Source: Dictyobacter vulcani
Lineage (GTDB): Bacteria > Chloroflexota > Ktedonobacteria > Ktedonobacterales > Ktedonobacteraceae
Length of the DNA stretch: 64,000 nucleotides
NCBI RefSeq assembly: GCF_008974265.1
Contig: NZ_BKZW01000002.1
Span: forward strand, 434,001-498,000
Direction of reading: 5' to 3'
The stretch's first letter is position 1; the number at the start of each line of letters is the position of its first letter. Position numbers and translations under genes: made by a program. The notes below the pieces were generated by a model, which did not search any database, was not told where the DNA came from, and saw only the letters and a list, made by a program, of their open reading frames with translations. Shown one piece after another: positions 44,801 through 52,646 of the stretch.

Positions 44801-46912
44801 GCCTCGACCATTCATACCCAGTCCCAGGTCGGCTATGTGCATCAGCCCGGCCTGAATTTTTCCAGCGATGGCCACATCAAGGCCTTTGATGCCGCGGCAG
44901 ATGGGATGGCTGGCGGTGAGGGCGTGGCGGTGATCGTGCTGAAGAACGCGGTGGCAGCGGTCAACGACGGAGATCACATCTATGCGCTATTGCGCGGCAT
45001 CGGCGTGAATAACGATGGCGCTGAGAAGGTCGGCTTTTATGCTCCCAGTGTGAAAGGGCAGACAGACGTGATGCAGCAGGTGCTGGCGGCGACCCAGGTT
45101 GATCCAGCGACCATCCATTACCTGGAAGCGCATGGCACTGGTACCAAACTGGGGGATCCGATCGAGTTGGCGGCCTTAAAAGCGGTGTATCCGTCCCAGC
45201 ACAGCGGGCAGCCCACGTGTGGTCTGGGCTCCGTGAAAAGCAACCTGGGACACCTGGATACGGTCGCGGGGCTGGCGGGCAGCATCAAGGTGGTATTAAG
45301 TCTCGCACGCAACGAGCTGGTTCCCAGCATCAACTATCGAGAGCCGAATCCGGCGCTGGAGCTGGAACACTCGCCATTTTATGTGGTGACGGAGCGGCAG
45401 GCGTGGAAGCAGGGAGCGGAGGTGCAACGCGCGGCCCTGAGCTCCTTTGGACTGGGCGGGACCAACACACATGCGATCTTCGAGCAATATCGGCCCTCAG
45501 AGGAGGCGCGGGCAGTGGAGGAAGGAGGACCATATCTGCTCCCATTGTCGGCCAGGAACAGCGGACGCGTGCGGGCCTATGTCCAGGAATTGCTGGCCTT
45601 TGTGCAGACAGCGGGATGGGAAGAGGAAGGGACCCTGAGGGATCTGGCCTATACCTTGCAGGTGGGGCGAGAAGCGATGGAGAGCCGGGTGGTGTTTGTG
45701 GCGCATGATCAAGAGGAATTGAGCCAGCAACTGGCGGCGTTCATGGCGGGCAAGGAGGAGATTGCCGGGTGTCTGCGTGGGGATCGCCAGCAAGGCAACG
45801 ACATATCGTGGTTGGAGGAAGACGACGATAGCCAGGCTCTGATTCAGACATGGATGGTGAAAGGTAAGGTGCACAAACTGGCGGAGCTCTGGTGTAAAGG
45901 CATGACGATTGATTGGCGACAACTCTATCCGCATGATCTGCCACGACGTATGAGCGCGCCGACCTATCCATTTGCTCAAGAGCGCTACTGGCCACAGACC
46001 AGCCAGCGTGAGCAGCAACCGACACCCGGAACGTCTCTGCTGCATCCGTTACTGCATCAAAACACGTCAGACCTCTCAGAGCAGCGTTTCAGCTCGACCT
46101 TTTCAGGACAGGAATTCTTTTTATCCGATCATGTTGTGAGAGGAAAGTCGGTCTTACCGGGCGTGGCCTATTTGGAGATGGTTCGCGTGGCCGTGCAACG
46201 GGCTACACGGCTTCAAGACGCTGAGGATACCAGCATACGGCTTAACCATGTCGTGTGGGTGCAACCCATTGTCGTAGATAAGCAGCCAGTGCAGATCCAT
46301 ATTGGCCTCTTTCCCGAAGATAAGGGAAAAATCGCCTATGAAATCTATAGTGATGCTGATAATGGTACCGATCCAATTGTGCATGGACAGGGGAGCGCGG
46401 AATTAATCTCCAGGGCAGAGGTTCCGGCATGGAATCTTCTTGACCTCCAGGCTCAGTGCAAGCAAAGCGTGCTGTCACCGGCCCGGTTCTATGAAGAGGC
46501 AAGAGAGAGAGGCATAGCTTTTGGACCTGCATTTCAATGTATTACCCAGACGTATGCAGGGCAGGGAGAAGTCTTAACCAGGCTCTCATTACCTGCTCCT
46601 CTCGCGGCGGCCCAAAGTACCTATGTTTTGCATCCCAGCATGATGGATGCAGCTTTGCAGACAGCAACCATATGTATCATGATGGGATTAACCCAAACAA
46701 AGCTGCTCCTCCCCTTTGCGCTTGAAGGACTTGAAATATTTGGCGCGTGTACTTCTGCTATGTGGGCCTATGCCCGGCATAGTCAAGGTAATAAAGTCGG
46801 GGATGCGGTCCAGAAAATAGATGTTGACCTGTGCGATGAGGCAGGGGCGGTGTGCGTCCGGATCAAAGGGTTTCTCGACGAGAGTTCTGGACGGCGAGGT
46901 GCACCCGGCTGA
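38894..46912 (+). CDS. pksJ: PksJ-like synthase piece 1: AL-ACP-C-A-PCP-KS-DH
   Basis: 2,672 codons. AL domain, residues 30-590 (LLLTSGSTGVPKAVMLKHRN; WMPFDHVGGIVMMHL). ACP with Ser in LGVNSIMMMKLMRA (about 630). Condensation domain 700-1140 with HHxxxDG in VIHHIIFDGSSS. Adenylation domain 1150-1650 (VLYTSGSTGKPKGVMI, NMFGPTETTIW); pocket residues read D-I-L-Q-L-G-M-I-W-(K), close to the glycine code. PCP with FDVGGDSLLAVVV (about 1700). KS1 1775-2195 with Cys in HANCSSSLIGLHAA, EAHGTGTKLGDP and NLGHLDTVAGLAGS, all intact. DH from 2375 with DHVVRGKSVLPG and HPSMMDAALQT. The final 16 codons are out of frame after the T run at 46871. Confidence 0.92.
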   Translation: MSEALNNDNAEKLSIKHGGHLLTTAEQPTTLPEALHATAIVHRKSRDIIYLQSDGSELHRSYTQLWEDALSLMRGLRRAGLQPQDTVILQLADNEQFIPMFWGCQLAGLVPTPLAVPPTYIQPSSATYKIQDAWTLLDHPAVVTNHDMLPELLDWAKAQGLEQFQAFAIEDLFEHEGDSDWHHAQPEDLALLLLTSGSTGVPKAVMLKHRNILSMITGMIQMYSFSDQDVTFNWMPFDHVGGIVMMHLRDAYLGCLEINVANQAILLDPLQWLDGIDHYRATVTWAPNFAFGLITDYTDEIGSRRWDLSSMHSMFNGGEALVAKVGRRFLALLEPHGLPVDAIQPAWGMSETSSGVIFSHNFSRATIRDEDDFVEIGIPIPGLSIRIVDDDNQLLVEGATGRLQVNGPSVTSGYYNRPELNQSVFTDDGWFETGDLGFMRHGHLTITGRTKDTIIINGVNYYSHAIEAVVEELPEIETSYTAACAVRKDSDTTDQLAIFFVVAFPHEDRQLAQLLRKIRQRITQTVGVTPEYLLLVEKEDIPKTGIGKIQRAQLKQAFEKGEFAGLLKKLDHVSRGSGWATQEKQVANNVVKLTKADIQGYLIDFFVENLNIARDSIEPATDIHSLGVNSIMMMKLMRAFEKGHRIKITARELFKYPTIQLLATYLAEKSEKSTASPPQAAASTASTKREEHREKPASLSPLSEVQKGLWTLQKMSPEMSGYHLPLCLRFSSQLDIAKIQQAFHHVLEQHPILTSVIEEEKGIPYRKNRSPRSLTFSLEDISALAEPEILPYLRSKVKEPFILKQGPLMRVYIMSRSAEEHFLLVVIHHIIFDGSSSVTFMRSLLESYKHLLQGETLAEPPQATTYDDFVVWEQGMLASEEGERYRAYWQQQLSGPLPTLRLPADRPETANQMFTGRVYARSFSPELTERIKAFAQGQARNVSTVLLASYMLLLSRYSEQEEIIVGMPVMVRPEERFDTLIGYFLNMLPIRGRVLRTESFVTFLNTLQLTLLDGLDHAPYPFPRMVRALNMAHTPSAAPLFRAAFFYQNYLQSISYKEMFSQYKPLFSVDFVEGIHQEGEYELVFELLDEEDGMGLNIKYSADLFDDATVASMFDRYMRLVEAIMQNPALTLNEYSLMSEDEKNTLLHAWNDTQEDYPQLCFHELFEQQVHKTPDAKAVFYEHDFLTYRDLHAKSHLLALYLQEQGVGPDSLVGICTERSLDMSIGLIAILMAGGAYVPLDPEYPEERLSYMLEDSDVPIILTQSRLRKKFDTLAVKRAEVITLDQDWEKVASVAHGRQALKREVQLDHLAYVLYTSGSTGKPKGVMIPHRALTNFLVSMAQRPGLSAQDRLLAVTTYCFDIAGLELFLPLMMGAQCYICGSDKVKNAEKLKLEIQHIKPTIMQATPVTWTMLFQAGWKNEERVTILCGGEALPPKLKQHFVRTDSEAWNMFGPTETTIWSMLQRIQSDELITIGQPIANTQIYIVDSYLNPVPIGVPGELCIAGVGLARGYYRQPALTAEKFVENPFQAGSRLYKTGDLARWLPTGQIEYLGRIDTQVKLRGFRIELGAIDSRIAEHAGVQEVVTVVHQHQEQKKLVAYYTAHEPAPAVEALRAHVKAVLPDYMVPAHFLRLDTLPLTPNGKIDRKALEQRALALPRPEGRTRHVSHSQIEAILREIWREVLQVEEVGSDDGFFDVGGDSLLAVVVAERIANVLACPFGVTDLFAYPTIRASSAYLARQQEPVLPAMDESAITTVVNESPATRRALPDYYDTSVAVIGISCQFPGANSYREFWENLCAGKESLTFFRAEELREMGVPEELIANPHYVPVQSTIAGKDLFDPGFFHLSPKDAELMDPQLRLLLLHSWKAIEDAGYVSRQIPHTSVYMSASNNGYRALLPAETTQYFDSPDGYVSWVLAQSGTIPTMISHKLGLRGPSYFVHANCSSSLIGLHAAYQSLQAGASTYALVGASTIHTQSQVGYVHQPGLNFSSDGHIKAFDAAADGMAGGEGVAVIVLKNAVAAVNDGDHIYALLRGIGVNNDGAEKVGFYAPSVKGQTDVMQQVLAATQVDPATIHYLEAHGTGTKLGDPIELAALKAVYPSQHSGQPTCGLGSVKSNLGHLDTVAGLAGSIKVVLSLARNELVPSINYREPNPALELEHSPFYVVTERQAWKQGAEVQRAALSSFGLGGTNTHAIFEQYRPSEEARAVEEGGPYLLPLSARNSGRVRAYVQELLAFVQTAGWEEEGTLRDLAYTLQVGREAMESRVVFVAHDQEELSQQLAAFMAGKEEIAGCLRGDRQQGNDISWLEEDDDSQALIQTWMVKGKVHKLAELWCKGMTIDWRQLYPHDLPRRMSAPTYPFAQERYWPQTSQREQQPTPGTSLLHPLLHQNTSDLSEQRFSSTFSGQEFFLSDHVVRGKSVLPGVAYLEMVRVAVQRATRLQDAEDTSIRLNHVVWVQPIVVDKQPVQIHIGLFPEDKGKIAYEIYSDADNGTDPIVHGQGSAELISRAEVPAWNLLDLQAQCKQSVLSPARFYEEARERGIAFGPAFQCITQTYAGQGEVLTRLSLPAPLAAAQSTYVLHPSMMDAALQTATICIMMGLTQTKLLLPFALEGLEIFGACTSAMWAYARHSQGNKVGDAVQKIDVDLCDEAGAVCVRIKGFLDESSGRRGAPG

Positions 46913-47477
46913 CGCCCTATCCCACGCAGAGCCTCTGCTGCTGGAGCCCGTGTGGCAAGAACAGGCCATCACGTCAGCGACGCCAGATGTGTCCTATGAT
47001 GAGCATCTGGTGATCCTCTGCGAAACCACCAGCGCAGCGCGTGAACGACTCACCTCCCAGCTGCCGGATGTGCGCGTGCTCACCCTGCATGCTGACAGCG
47101 GCAGTGTCGCCGAGCGTTTTCAGCGCTATGCGGGCCAGGTGTTTGAGCAGATCCAGGCGCTTCTGAACCAGAAGCTGCCGGGTCACGTCCTGGTCCAGAT
47201 TGTGGTCGCCACGCATGGTGACCAGCAACTATTCGCTGGCCTGGTCGGAATGCTCAAAACCGCCCGCATCGAGCATGCCAGACTGATCGGCCAGCTCATC
47301 GAGCTCAGCAGCGAAGAAGAGCTGGCGCAACTGTCCCACCTGGTTCAGGCCAATCGCCTGTGTCTGGGGACCGGCACATCCGCTACATCCATGGTCAACG
47401 TTCCGTCGCCGTCTGGCGTGAAATTACCCCGGATGGCGGCGCCCGGCATCCATGGAAAGACCGAGGGGTCTATCTGA
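46821..47477 (+). CDS. pksJ: PksJ-like synthase piece 2: structural (psi) KR segment
   Basis: The true part is about 46872-47364: RVLDGEVHPADALSHAEPLL, then LEPVWQEQAITS and a degenerate Rossmann segment (LVILCETTSAARERLTSQL, HVLVQIVVATHGDQQLFAGL). It corresponds to the N-terminal structural subdomain of the KR in module 1. Residues before 46872 and after 47364 are out of frame. The equivalent segment in the pksL-like synthase (57900-58330) is in one frame with its neighbours and aligns (GFSSRAMDSG ... LLLEPIWNEK), which supports the reconstruction. Confidence 0.75.
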   Translation: MLTCAMRQGRCASGSKGFSTRVLDGEVHPADALSHAEPLLLEPVWQEQAITSATPDVSYDEHLVILCETTSAARERLTSQLPDVRVLTLHADSGSVAERFQRYAGQVFEQIQALLNQKLPGHVLVQIVVATHGDQQLFAGLVGMLKTARIEHARLIGQLIELSSEEELAQLSHLVQANRLCLGTGTSATSMVNVPSPSGVKLPRMAAPGIHGKTEGSI

Positions 47478-50400
47478 TCACGGGGGGAGCCGGTGCCCTG
47501 GGACGGCTGTTTGCCCGAGAGATCGCGCAACACGCGCAGCACGTGAGCCTGATCCTGACGGGACGTTCTGCGCCGGGTGCCGAGACGGAACAACAGCTGG
47601 AGGAACTGCGTGGCCTGGGGGCACGGGTGACCTATCGCCAGACGGACGTGAGCGAGCAGGCAGCAGCCCGGCTCCTGGTGCAGGAGATCGAGGCGGAGTA
47701 CGTACAACTCAACGGCATCATCCACAGCGCGGGCATCATCAAGGACAACTACATCGTCAAGAAAACGCAGGCAGAACTGCAAGAAGTGCTGGCCCCCAAG
47801 GTTGTTGGCCTGGAATACCTGGACGAGGCGAGTAAAGAGCTGGAGCTCGACTTCTTCCTGTTCTTCTCATCCGTCTCCGGGAGTCTGGGCAACGCGGGCC
47901 AGGCGGATTACGCGATGGCCAATGCCTTTATGGATGCATATGCCGCATACCGCCAGACCCTGACCACGTTCAAGCAGCGGCATGGCAGGACACTTTCCAT
48001 CAACTGGTCCTTGTGGAAAGAAGGCGGCATGCATATCGACGCGGAAACCGAAAAAATGTTGCTGCAAAATCTAGGGATGGTTCCGCTACAAAAAGAGAAT
48101 GGCATCAAGGCTCTGTATCAGGCTTTGGCCTCAGACAAGAGTCAGGTACTTGTATTTGACGGTCATGTTGAAAAAATCAAGCAGAAACTTCTACTATCTC
48201 CAGTGCCAAAGGAGCCGCAGCGAGACAATGAGAGAAGGCACGAAATCAATGCGAGTACGGAGACAGAGAATCTCTTTAACAAAGTGCTTGAGTCTTTAGT
48301 ACAGATTGCATCAAATATTTTGAAAGTTAGTGCTCAAGATATTGATATAGATACAGAACTGGGTGAATATGGATTCGATTCGATTTCGTTTACCGTATTT
48401 GCCAATCAAATTAACCAGGAACATCGCTTAGAACTGGTTCCTACCATCTTCTTTGAGCATGGAAACCTCAAAAGCTTGATAGAGTTCCTGTTAAAAGATT
48501 ATCGGTCCCGGTTGCTGGAAAAATTTGCGCAGCCTGCAGACCTGGCGGCTTCTCAAGCTGTGATTGAAGTCGTTCCTGATCAAAAACCAGCTGAGCCGTC
48601 TATTGTCACCAGAAAAAGAAGTCGTTTTGCTACCAGGTCGATTGTGCTGCACGAGAAGCACAATGAAAGCGATGTCGAACCTATTGCGATCATCGGGATA
48701 AGTGGAAAATTCCCGGGTGCTGACGATATCGATGAATTCTGGAAAAACCTTAGCGCCGGAAAAGATTGCATCACGGAAATTCCCGGTGATCGTTGGGATT
48801 GGCAGGAGTATTACGGGGATCCGGCCACCGAGGTTAATAAAACCAACATTAAATGGGGCGGCTTTATCGATGGTGTGGCTGAGTTTGATCCATTATTCTT
48901 TGGGATTTCACCACGAGAAGCCCATTTTATCGATCCGCAGCAGCGTCTGTTGATGATGTATGCCTGGAAGGCGATCGAAGATGCTGGTTATTCGGCGCAG
49001 GCGCTTTCGGGCACAAAAACGGGCGTCTTCATTGGTACCGGAAATACCGGTTATAAAGACTTGTTTTATCAAGCCAATCTGCCTATCGAAGGGCACGCAA
49101 CGACTGGCAACATGATTCCTTCCGTCGGTCCCAATAGATTGAGCTACTTCCTGAATATACATGGTCCCAGTGAACCTATCGAAACCGCGTGTTCAAGCTC
49201 GCTCGTCGCCATTCATCGTGCCGTTTCAGCAATGGAGAGTGGAAGTTGCGACATGGCGATTGTCGGAGGGGTGAACACCATCCTCACACCAGAAGCTCAC
49301 ATTAGTTACAGCAAGGCTGGCATGCTCAGTAAAGACGGACGCTGTAAAACCTTCTCCAGCCATGCAAATGGTTATGTGAGAGGTGAAGGTGTTGGGATGA
49401 TCATGCTGAAGAAGTTGAAAGATGCTGAACGAGATAGGGATCATATCTATGGCATCATTCGCAGTACGGCAGAAAATCATGGTGGGCGAGCCAATACCCT
49501 GACGTCACCTAATCCAAAGGCGCAGGCTGATTTGTTAGTCACGGCATACAAGAAAGCCAACCTTGATCCCAGAACCGTCACCTATATCGAAGCGCACGGA
49601 ACTGGCACCGAACTGGGTGATCCGATTGAAATCAACGGATTGAAAGCAGCCTTTAAAGAGCTGTATCAATCTACAGCGGATTCAGATGTGAATGATCATC
49701 GTTGTGGATTGGGATCAGTGAAAAGCAATATCGGTCACCTGGAACTTGCCGCAGGTATTTCAGGCGTTCTTAAGATCTTATTGCAAATGAAGTATAAGAC
49801 GCTAGTCAAAAGCCTGCATTCCGACGTTCTTAATCCTTATATTCAGTTGAACGATAGCCCATTCTATATTGTGCAAGAAAACGACGAGTGGAAGACGATC
49901 CAGGATGGAAAAGGGCATGCTTTGCCGCGTCGAGCCGGTGTGAGTTCATTCGGAATCGGGGGTGTTAATGCCCACATCGTGATTGAGGAATATATTCCCA
50001 GGGAGAATGAGGTCGCGCCAGCGACAAGTTCTCCTCAGCATCCAGTCATCATCGTCCTATCTGCGAAAAACGAGCAGAGGTTGCAAGATCAGGCTGGACA
50101 GTTGCTGGTGGCAATCCGTGAGCGGAAATACGCTGATACAGATCTTAGCCGTATTGCTTATACACTTCAGGTTGGGCGTGAAGCCATGGAAGAACGCCTG
50201 GCTTTCATTGTTGGAACTATGGCGGAACTGGAAGAGAAGCTACAGAAATTTGTCGCAGGCCAGGACGGCATTGACAATCTCTACCGCGGACAGGTGAGCC
50301 GCAATAAAGATGTCCTGGCGGTGTTTGTGGTGGACGAAGATATGGAAAAGATTTTCGATATCTGGATAAGCAAACGGAAATACGCCAGACTGGTGGACCT

Positions 50401-50602
50401 CTGGGTTAAAGGCCTGCATATCGATTGGACCCGGCTCTACGGTGAGGATCGTCCTCGCCGCATCAGCCTGCCAACCTATCCGTTCGCCCGCGACACGTAC
50501 TGGCTTCCCGATGCTCCCCGCCTGCGCCGGACCGTCCACCGCGTCCGACGGCCCCGGCTGGCCGCGACGAGGGCGCGGCGTCCCGGGTCACCCGGCTGCT
50601 GA
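47360..50602 (+). CDS. pksJ: PksJ-like synthase piece 3: KR-ACP-KS2
   Basis: 1,080 codons. Catalytic KR: GVYLITGGAGALGRLFAREI (NADPH loop), IIHSAGIIKDNYIVKK and the Tyr in GQADYAMANAFMDAY. ACP with Ser in EYGFDSISFTVFANQ (48.37 kb). KS2 from 48.67 to 49.99 kb: PIAIIGISGKFPGADDIDEF, active Cys in ETACSSSLVAIHRA, EAHGTGTELGDPIE and SNIGHLELAAGIS; all three catalytic residues are present. The post-KS linker (VDLWVKGLHIDWTRLYGEDR) closes the piece. The last 28 codons after WLPDAP are out of frame owing to the C4 run at 50516-50519. Confidence 0.92.
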   Translation: MSGDRHIRYIHGQRSVAVWREITPDGGARHPWKDRGVYLITGGAGALGRLFAREIAQHAQHVSLILTGRSAPGAETEQQLEELRGLGARVTYRQTDVSEQAAARLLVQEIEAEYVQLNGIIHSAGIIKDNYIVKKTQAELQEVLAPKVVGLEYLDEASKELELDFFLFFSSVSGSLGNAGQADYAMANAFMDAYAAYRQTLTTFKQRHGRTLSINWSLWKEGGMHIDAETEKMLLQNLGMVPLQKENGIKALYQALASDKSQVLVFDGHVEKIKQKLLLSPVPKEPQRDNERRHEINASTETENLFNKVLESLVQIASNILKVSAQDIDIDTELGEYGFDSISFTVFANQINQEHRLELVPTIFFEHGNLKSLIEFLLKDYRSRLLEKFAQPADLAASQAVIEVVPDQKPAEPSIVTRKRSRFATRSIVLHEKHNESDVEPIAIIGISGKFPGADDIDEFWKNLSAGKDCITEIPGDRWDWQEYYGDPATEVNKTNIKWGGFIDGVAEFDPLFFGISPREAHFIDPQQRLLMMYAWKAIEDAGYSAQALSGTKTGVFIGTGNTGYKDLFYQANLPIEGHATTGNMIPSVGPNRLSYFLNIHGPSEPIETACSSSLVAIHRAVSAMESGSCDMAIVGGVNTILTPEAHISYSKAGMLSKDGRCKTFSSHANGYVRGEGVGMIMLKKLKDAERDRDHIYGIIRSTAENHGGRANTLTSPNPKAQADLLVTAYKKANLDPRTVTYIEAHGTGTELGDPIEINGLKAAFKELYQSTADSDVNDHRCGLGSVKSNIGHLELAAGISGVLKILLQMKYKTLVKSLHSDVLNPYIQLNDSPFYIVQENDEWKTIQDGKGHALPRRAGVSSFGIGGVNAHIVIEEYIPRENEVAPATSSPQHPVIIVLSAKNEQRLQDQAGQLLVAIRERKYADTDLSRIAYTLQVGREAMEERLAFIVGTMAELEEKLQKFVAGQDGIDNLYRGQVSRNKDVLAVFVVDEDMEKIFDIWISKRKYARLVDLWVKGLHIDWTRLYGEDRPRRISLPTYPFARDTYWLPDAPRLRRTVHRVRRPRLAATRARRPGSPGC

Positions 50603-50661
50603 CGAAACAGTGGGAGCTCTGTCCTGCCGTCCCACGGGAGGGAACGGCGCAGACCCGTACC

Positions 50662-52491
50662 GTGGCCCTGCTGACCACGACAGAGACGGCGTCGCTGGCT
50701 GCTGCGGTCGCGGCGTTGGTGCCGCACGCCGAGCTGGTGGATGTGACGTGCCTGGATCACCCGGACCGCTCCGCGCGTGCTGGTGACTGGACGCGCTTTG
50801 ATGGTGTGATTGATCTGGTGGGCTGTGGCTACGAGCCGGAGCGCGGCAGCGGCTGGCTGGTGTGGCTGCAGCAGTTGATTGCCCACGGGGAGAAAGGGCG
50901 CCTGCTGCTGCTGGGCGTGACCCGAGGCCTGGAACCGTTCGGTTCGACGACCAGCAACCTGACCGGGGCCACCCGGGCGGGGCTCTACCGCATGCTGTCC
51001 CATGAATATCATCAGTTGCGGGCCCGGCATATGGATGGGGACGCCAGCCGGCCCGAGGCGGAACTGGCTGCGCAGATCGTCGCGGAGTTCCGCGCCGAGA
51101 GCGACGCCCTTGAGGTGTGTTATCGCGCGGGCCAGCGCTACCGTGCCCGCCTGGCCCCGAGCCCCGAGCTGGTTGTGGACCGGCCGAGTGCGCCGGTGGC
51201 CTTTCCCGCCGAGCATGTGCTCCTAATCACCGGAGGCACTCGTGGGCTGGGCGCGCTCTGTGCGCAGCACATGGTGCGCCACTATGGCGTGAAGCGGCTG
51301 GTGCTCACGGGCCGCGAGCCCTGGCCGGAGCGGGCGCAGTGGAAGCAGGTGGGTCAGCAGGACTCCGAGCTGGCCGCGAAGATCCGCCTGGTGCAGCGCC
51401 TGGAAGCAGAGGGCGTGCAGGTCCAGGTGCTGGCGCTGCGCCTGTCGGACGCGACGGCGGTCCAGCAGAGTCTGGACGCCATTCACACGACGTTGGGACC
51501 GATTGGGGGCGTGCTCCACTGTGCCGGGCTGATCGATACCGACACCCTGGCCTTTGTGCGCAAAGACCCGGCGCAGCTGCAGGCGGTGCTGGAGCCCAAG
51601 GTCGCGGGGCTCACCACGCTCTATCAGCACCTGCGCCGGGAGCCGCTGCGTTTCTGGGTCCTCTTCTCATCGGTCTCCGGGACGATCCCGGTGCTTGCCA
51701 GCGGACAAGCGGACTATGCGATGGCCAATGCGTATCTGGACTACTTTGCCGCCGCCCATCAGCAGGACGGACCGCTGGTGAGCATCCAGTGGTCGAACTG
51801 GAAAGAGGCGGGCATGGGAGAAGTGACCAATCGAGCCTATCGCGAGACGGGACTGCAGAGTCTCACGAACGCGGAAGGCCTGCGGTTGCTGGACCAGCTG
51901 CTGGGTGAGCGTCAGCACGCGGTGGTGTTGCCGGCGGTAGTGGATCTGGCGCAGTGGCAGCCTGAGACCTGGCTGCGCGCGCCCAGCGATGCTGCCCGCG
52001 CGCCTCGTCGGGTCGCGCCCGGGGGCGAGAGCCCGGTGGCGGCTCCCCGTGCCGAGGACCTGGTAGCGGCGACACACACCTGGTTACGCATCCTGTTCTC
52101 CGCAGAGCTGGGGATTGAGCCGGCCCACTTGGAGCTGGATGAACCGGTGCAGGAATACGGGATGGACTCGATTATCCTGGCGCAGATCGTCCAGCGCATC
52201 AACCAGCAGTTGATGGTCACGCTTGATCCGTCGATTCTGTATGAATATCCAAGCATCGCTGGCTTTGCGAGCTGGCTGCTGGCAACGCATGCCGACGCGC
52301 TGGCGGCGCTGCTGGCTCCCGCTGCGTCGCCGAGCCCGGTGACGACCCCTGGCGTCAGCACGGGCAACGACGCCGTGGCCCCTCCGGTGGTCGTCGAGCG
52401 TCCCGTGCCGCCACCCCCCCAGCCGTCGTGGGGCAGGCAGGGAGGCCTGCGGACCGGCCCGCTATGCCCGCGACAGAAGATATCGCGGTAG
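50662..52491 (+). CDS. pksJ: PksJ-like synthase piece 4: KR-ACP of the first half-bimodule
   Basis: The frame really begins at about 50520 (PAPDRPPRPTAPAGRDEG, RLLTKQWELCPAVP); the GTG at 50662 is internal. Structural KR part: VALLTTTETASLAAAVAALV. Catalytic KR: VLLITGGTRGLGALCAQHMV, GGVLHCAGLIDTDTLAFV, and Tyr in GQADYAMANAYLDYFAA. ACP with Ser in EYGMDSIILAQIVQRI (52.16 kb). With KS2 in front and KS0-DH-ACP behind, this is the ketoreducing half of a dehydrating bimodule. The base composition is much richer in G+C than pksC-I. The tail after PPPPQP is out of frame (C7 run 52414-52420). Confidence 0.9.
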   Translation: MALLTTTETASLAAAVAALVPHAELVDVTCLDHPDRSARAGDWTRFDGVIDLVGCGYEPERGSGWLVWLQQLIAHGEKGRLLLLGVTRGLEPFGSTTSNLTGATRAGLYRMLSHEYHQLRARHMDGDASRPEAELAAQIVAEFRAESDALEVCYRAGQRYRARLAPSPELVVDRPSAPVAFPAEHVLLITGGTRGLGALCAQHMVRHYGVKRLVLTGREPWPERAQWKQVGQQDSELAAKIRLVQRLEAEGVQVQVLALRLSDATAVQQSLDAIHTTLGPIGGVLHCAGLIDTDTLAFVRKDPAQLQAVLEPKVAGLTTLYQHLRREPLRFWVLFSSVSGTIPVLASGQADYAMANAYLDYFAAAHQQDGPLVSIQWSNWKEAGMGEVTNRAYRETGLQSLTNAEGLRLLDQLLGERQHAVVLPAVVDLAQWQPETWLRAPSDAARAPRRVAPGGESPVAAPRAEDLVAATHTWLRILFSAELGIEPAHLELDEPVQEYGMDSIILAQIVQRINQQLMVTLDPSILYEYPSIAGFASWLLATHADALAALLAPAASPSPVTTPGVSTGNDAVAPPVVVERPVPPPPQPSWGRQGGLRTGPLCPRQKISR

Positions 52492-52646
52492 TCGGTCTCT
52501 CCTGCCGCTTTCCCGGTGCCGAGACGCTGGAGCGCTATTGGGAGTTGCTCGCGAGCGGCCGCAGCGCCATTGGGAGCGTGCCGCCGGAGCGTTGGGGGTA
52601 TCCACCCCTACTACGCGGGCCTGCTGGAGACCCTGACCACGTTTGA
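52428..52646 (+). CDS. pksJ: PksJ-like synthase piece 5: start of KS0
   Basis: The frame opens at about 52416 and reads AVVGQAGRPADRPAMPATED, then IAVVGLSCRFPGAETLERYW and ELLASGRSAIGSVPPERWG, the N-terminal 45 residues of a ketosynthase. After ERWG it is out of frame because of the extra G in 52594-52598; the KS continues in the next piece as IHPYYAGLLETLTTFDPAFF. The in-frame ATG of MPATED could in principle start a separate gene, but the preceding ACP runs into it with a normal linker. Confidence 0.7.
   Translation: MGQAGRPADRPAMPATEDIAVVGLSCRFPGAETLERYWELLASGRSAIGSVPPERWGYPPLLRGPAGDPDHV

Noticed and set aside
43172..46045. Several minus-strand frames of 60-240 codons over the PKS genes
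   Set aside because: They mirror GC-rich synthase codons, have no ribosome binding sites and no recognisable families.
51117..51908. 263-codon plus-strand frame in the KR-ACP region
   Set aside because: It is the alternate frame of a GC-rich KR with a clear Tyr-Asn active site; its translation is Gly/Ala/Arg-rich noise.
52428..52646. Separate small KS gene starting at MPATED
   Set aside because: No ribosome binding site, and it is bounded by two one-base breaks whose repair gives a continuous ACP-KS0 protein.
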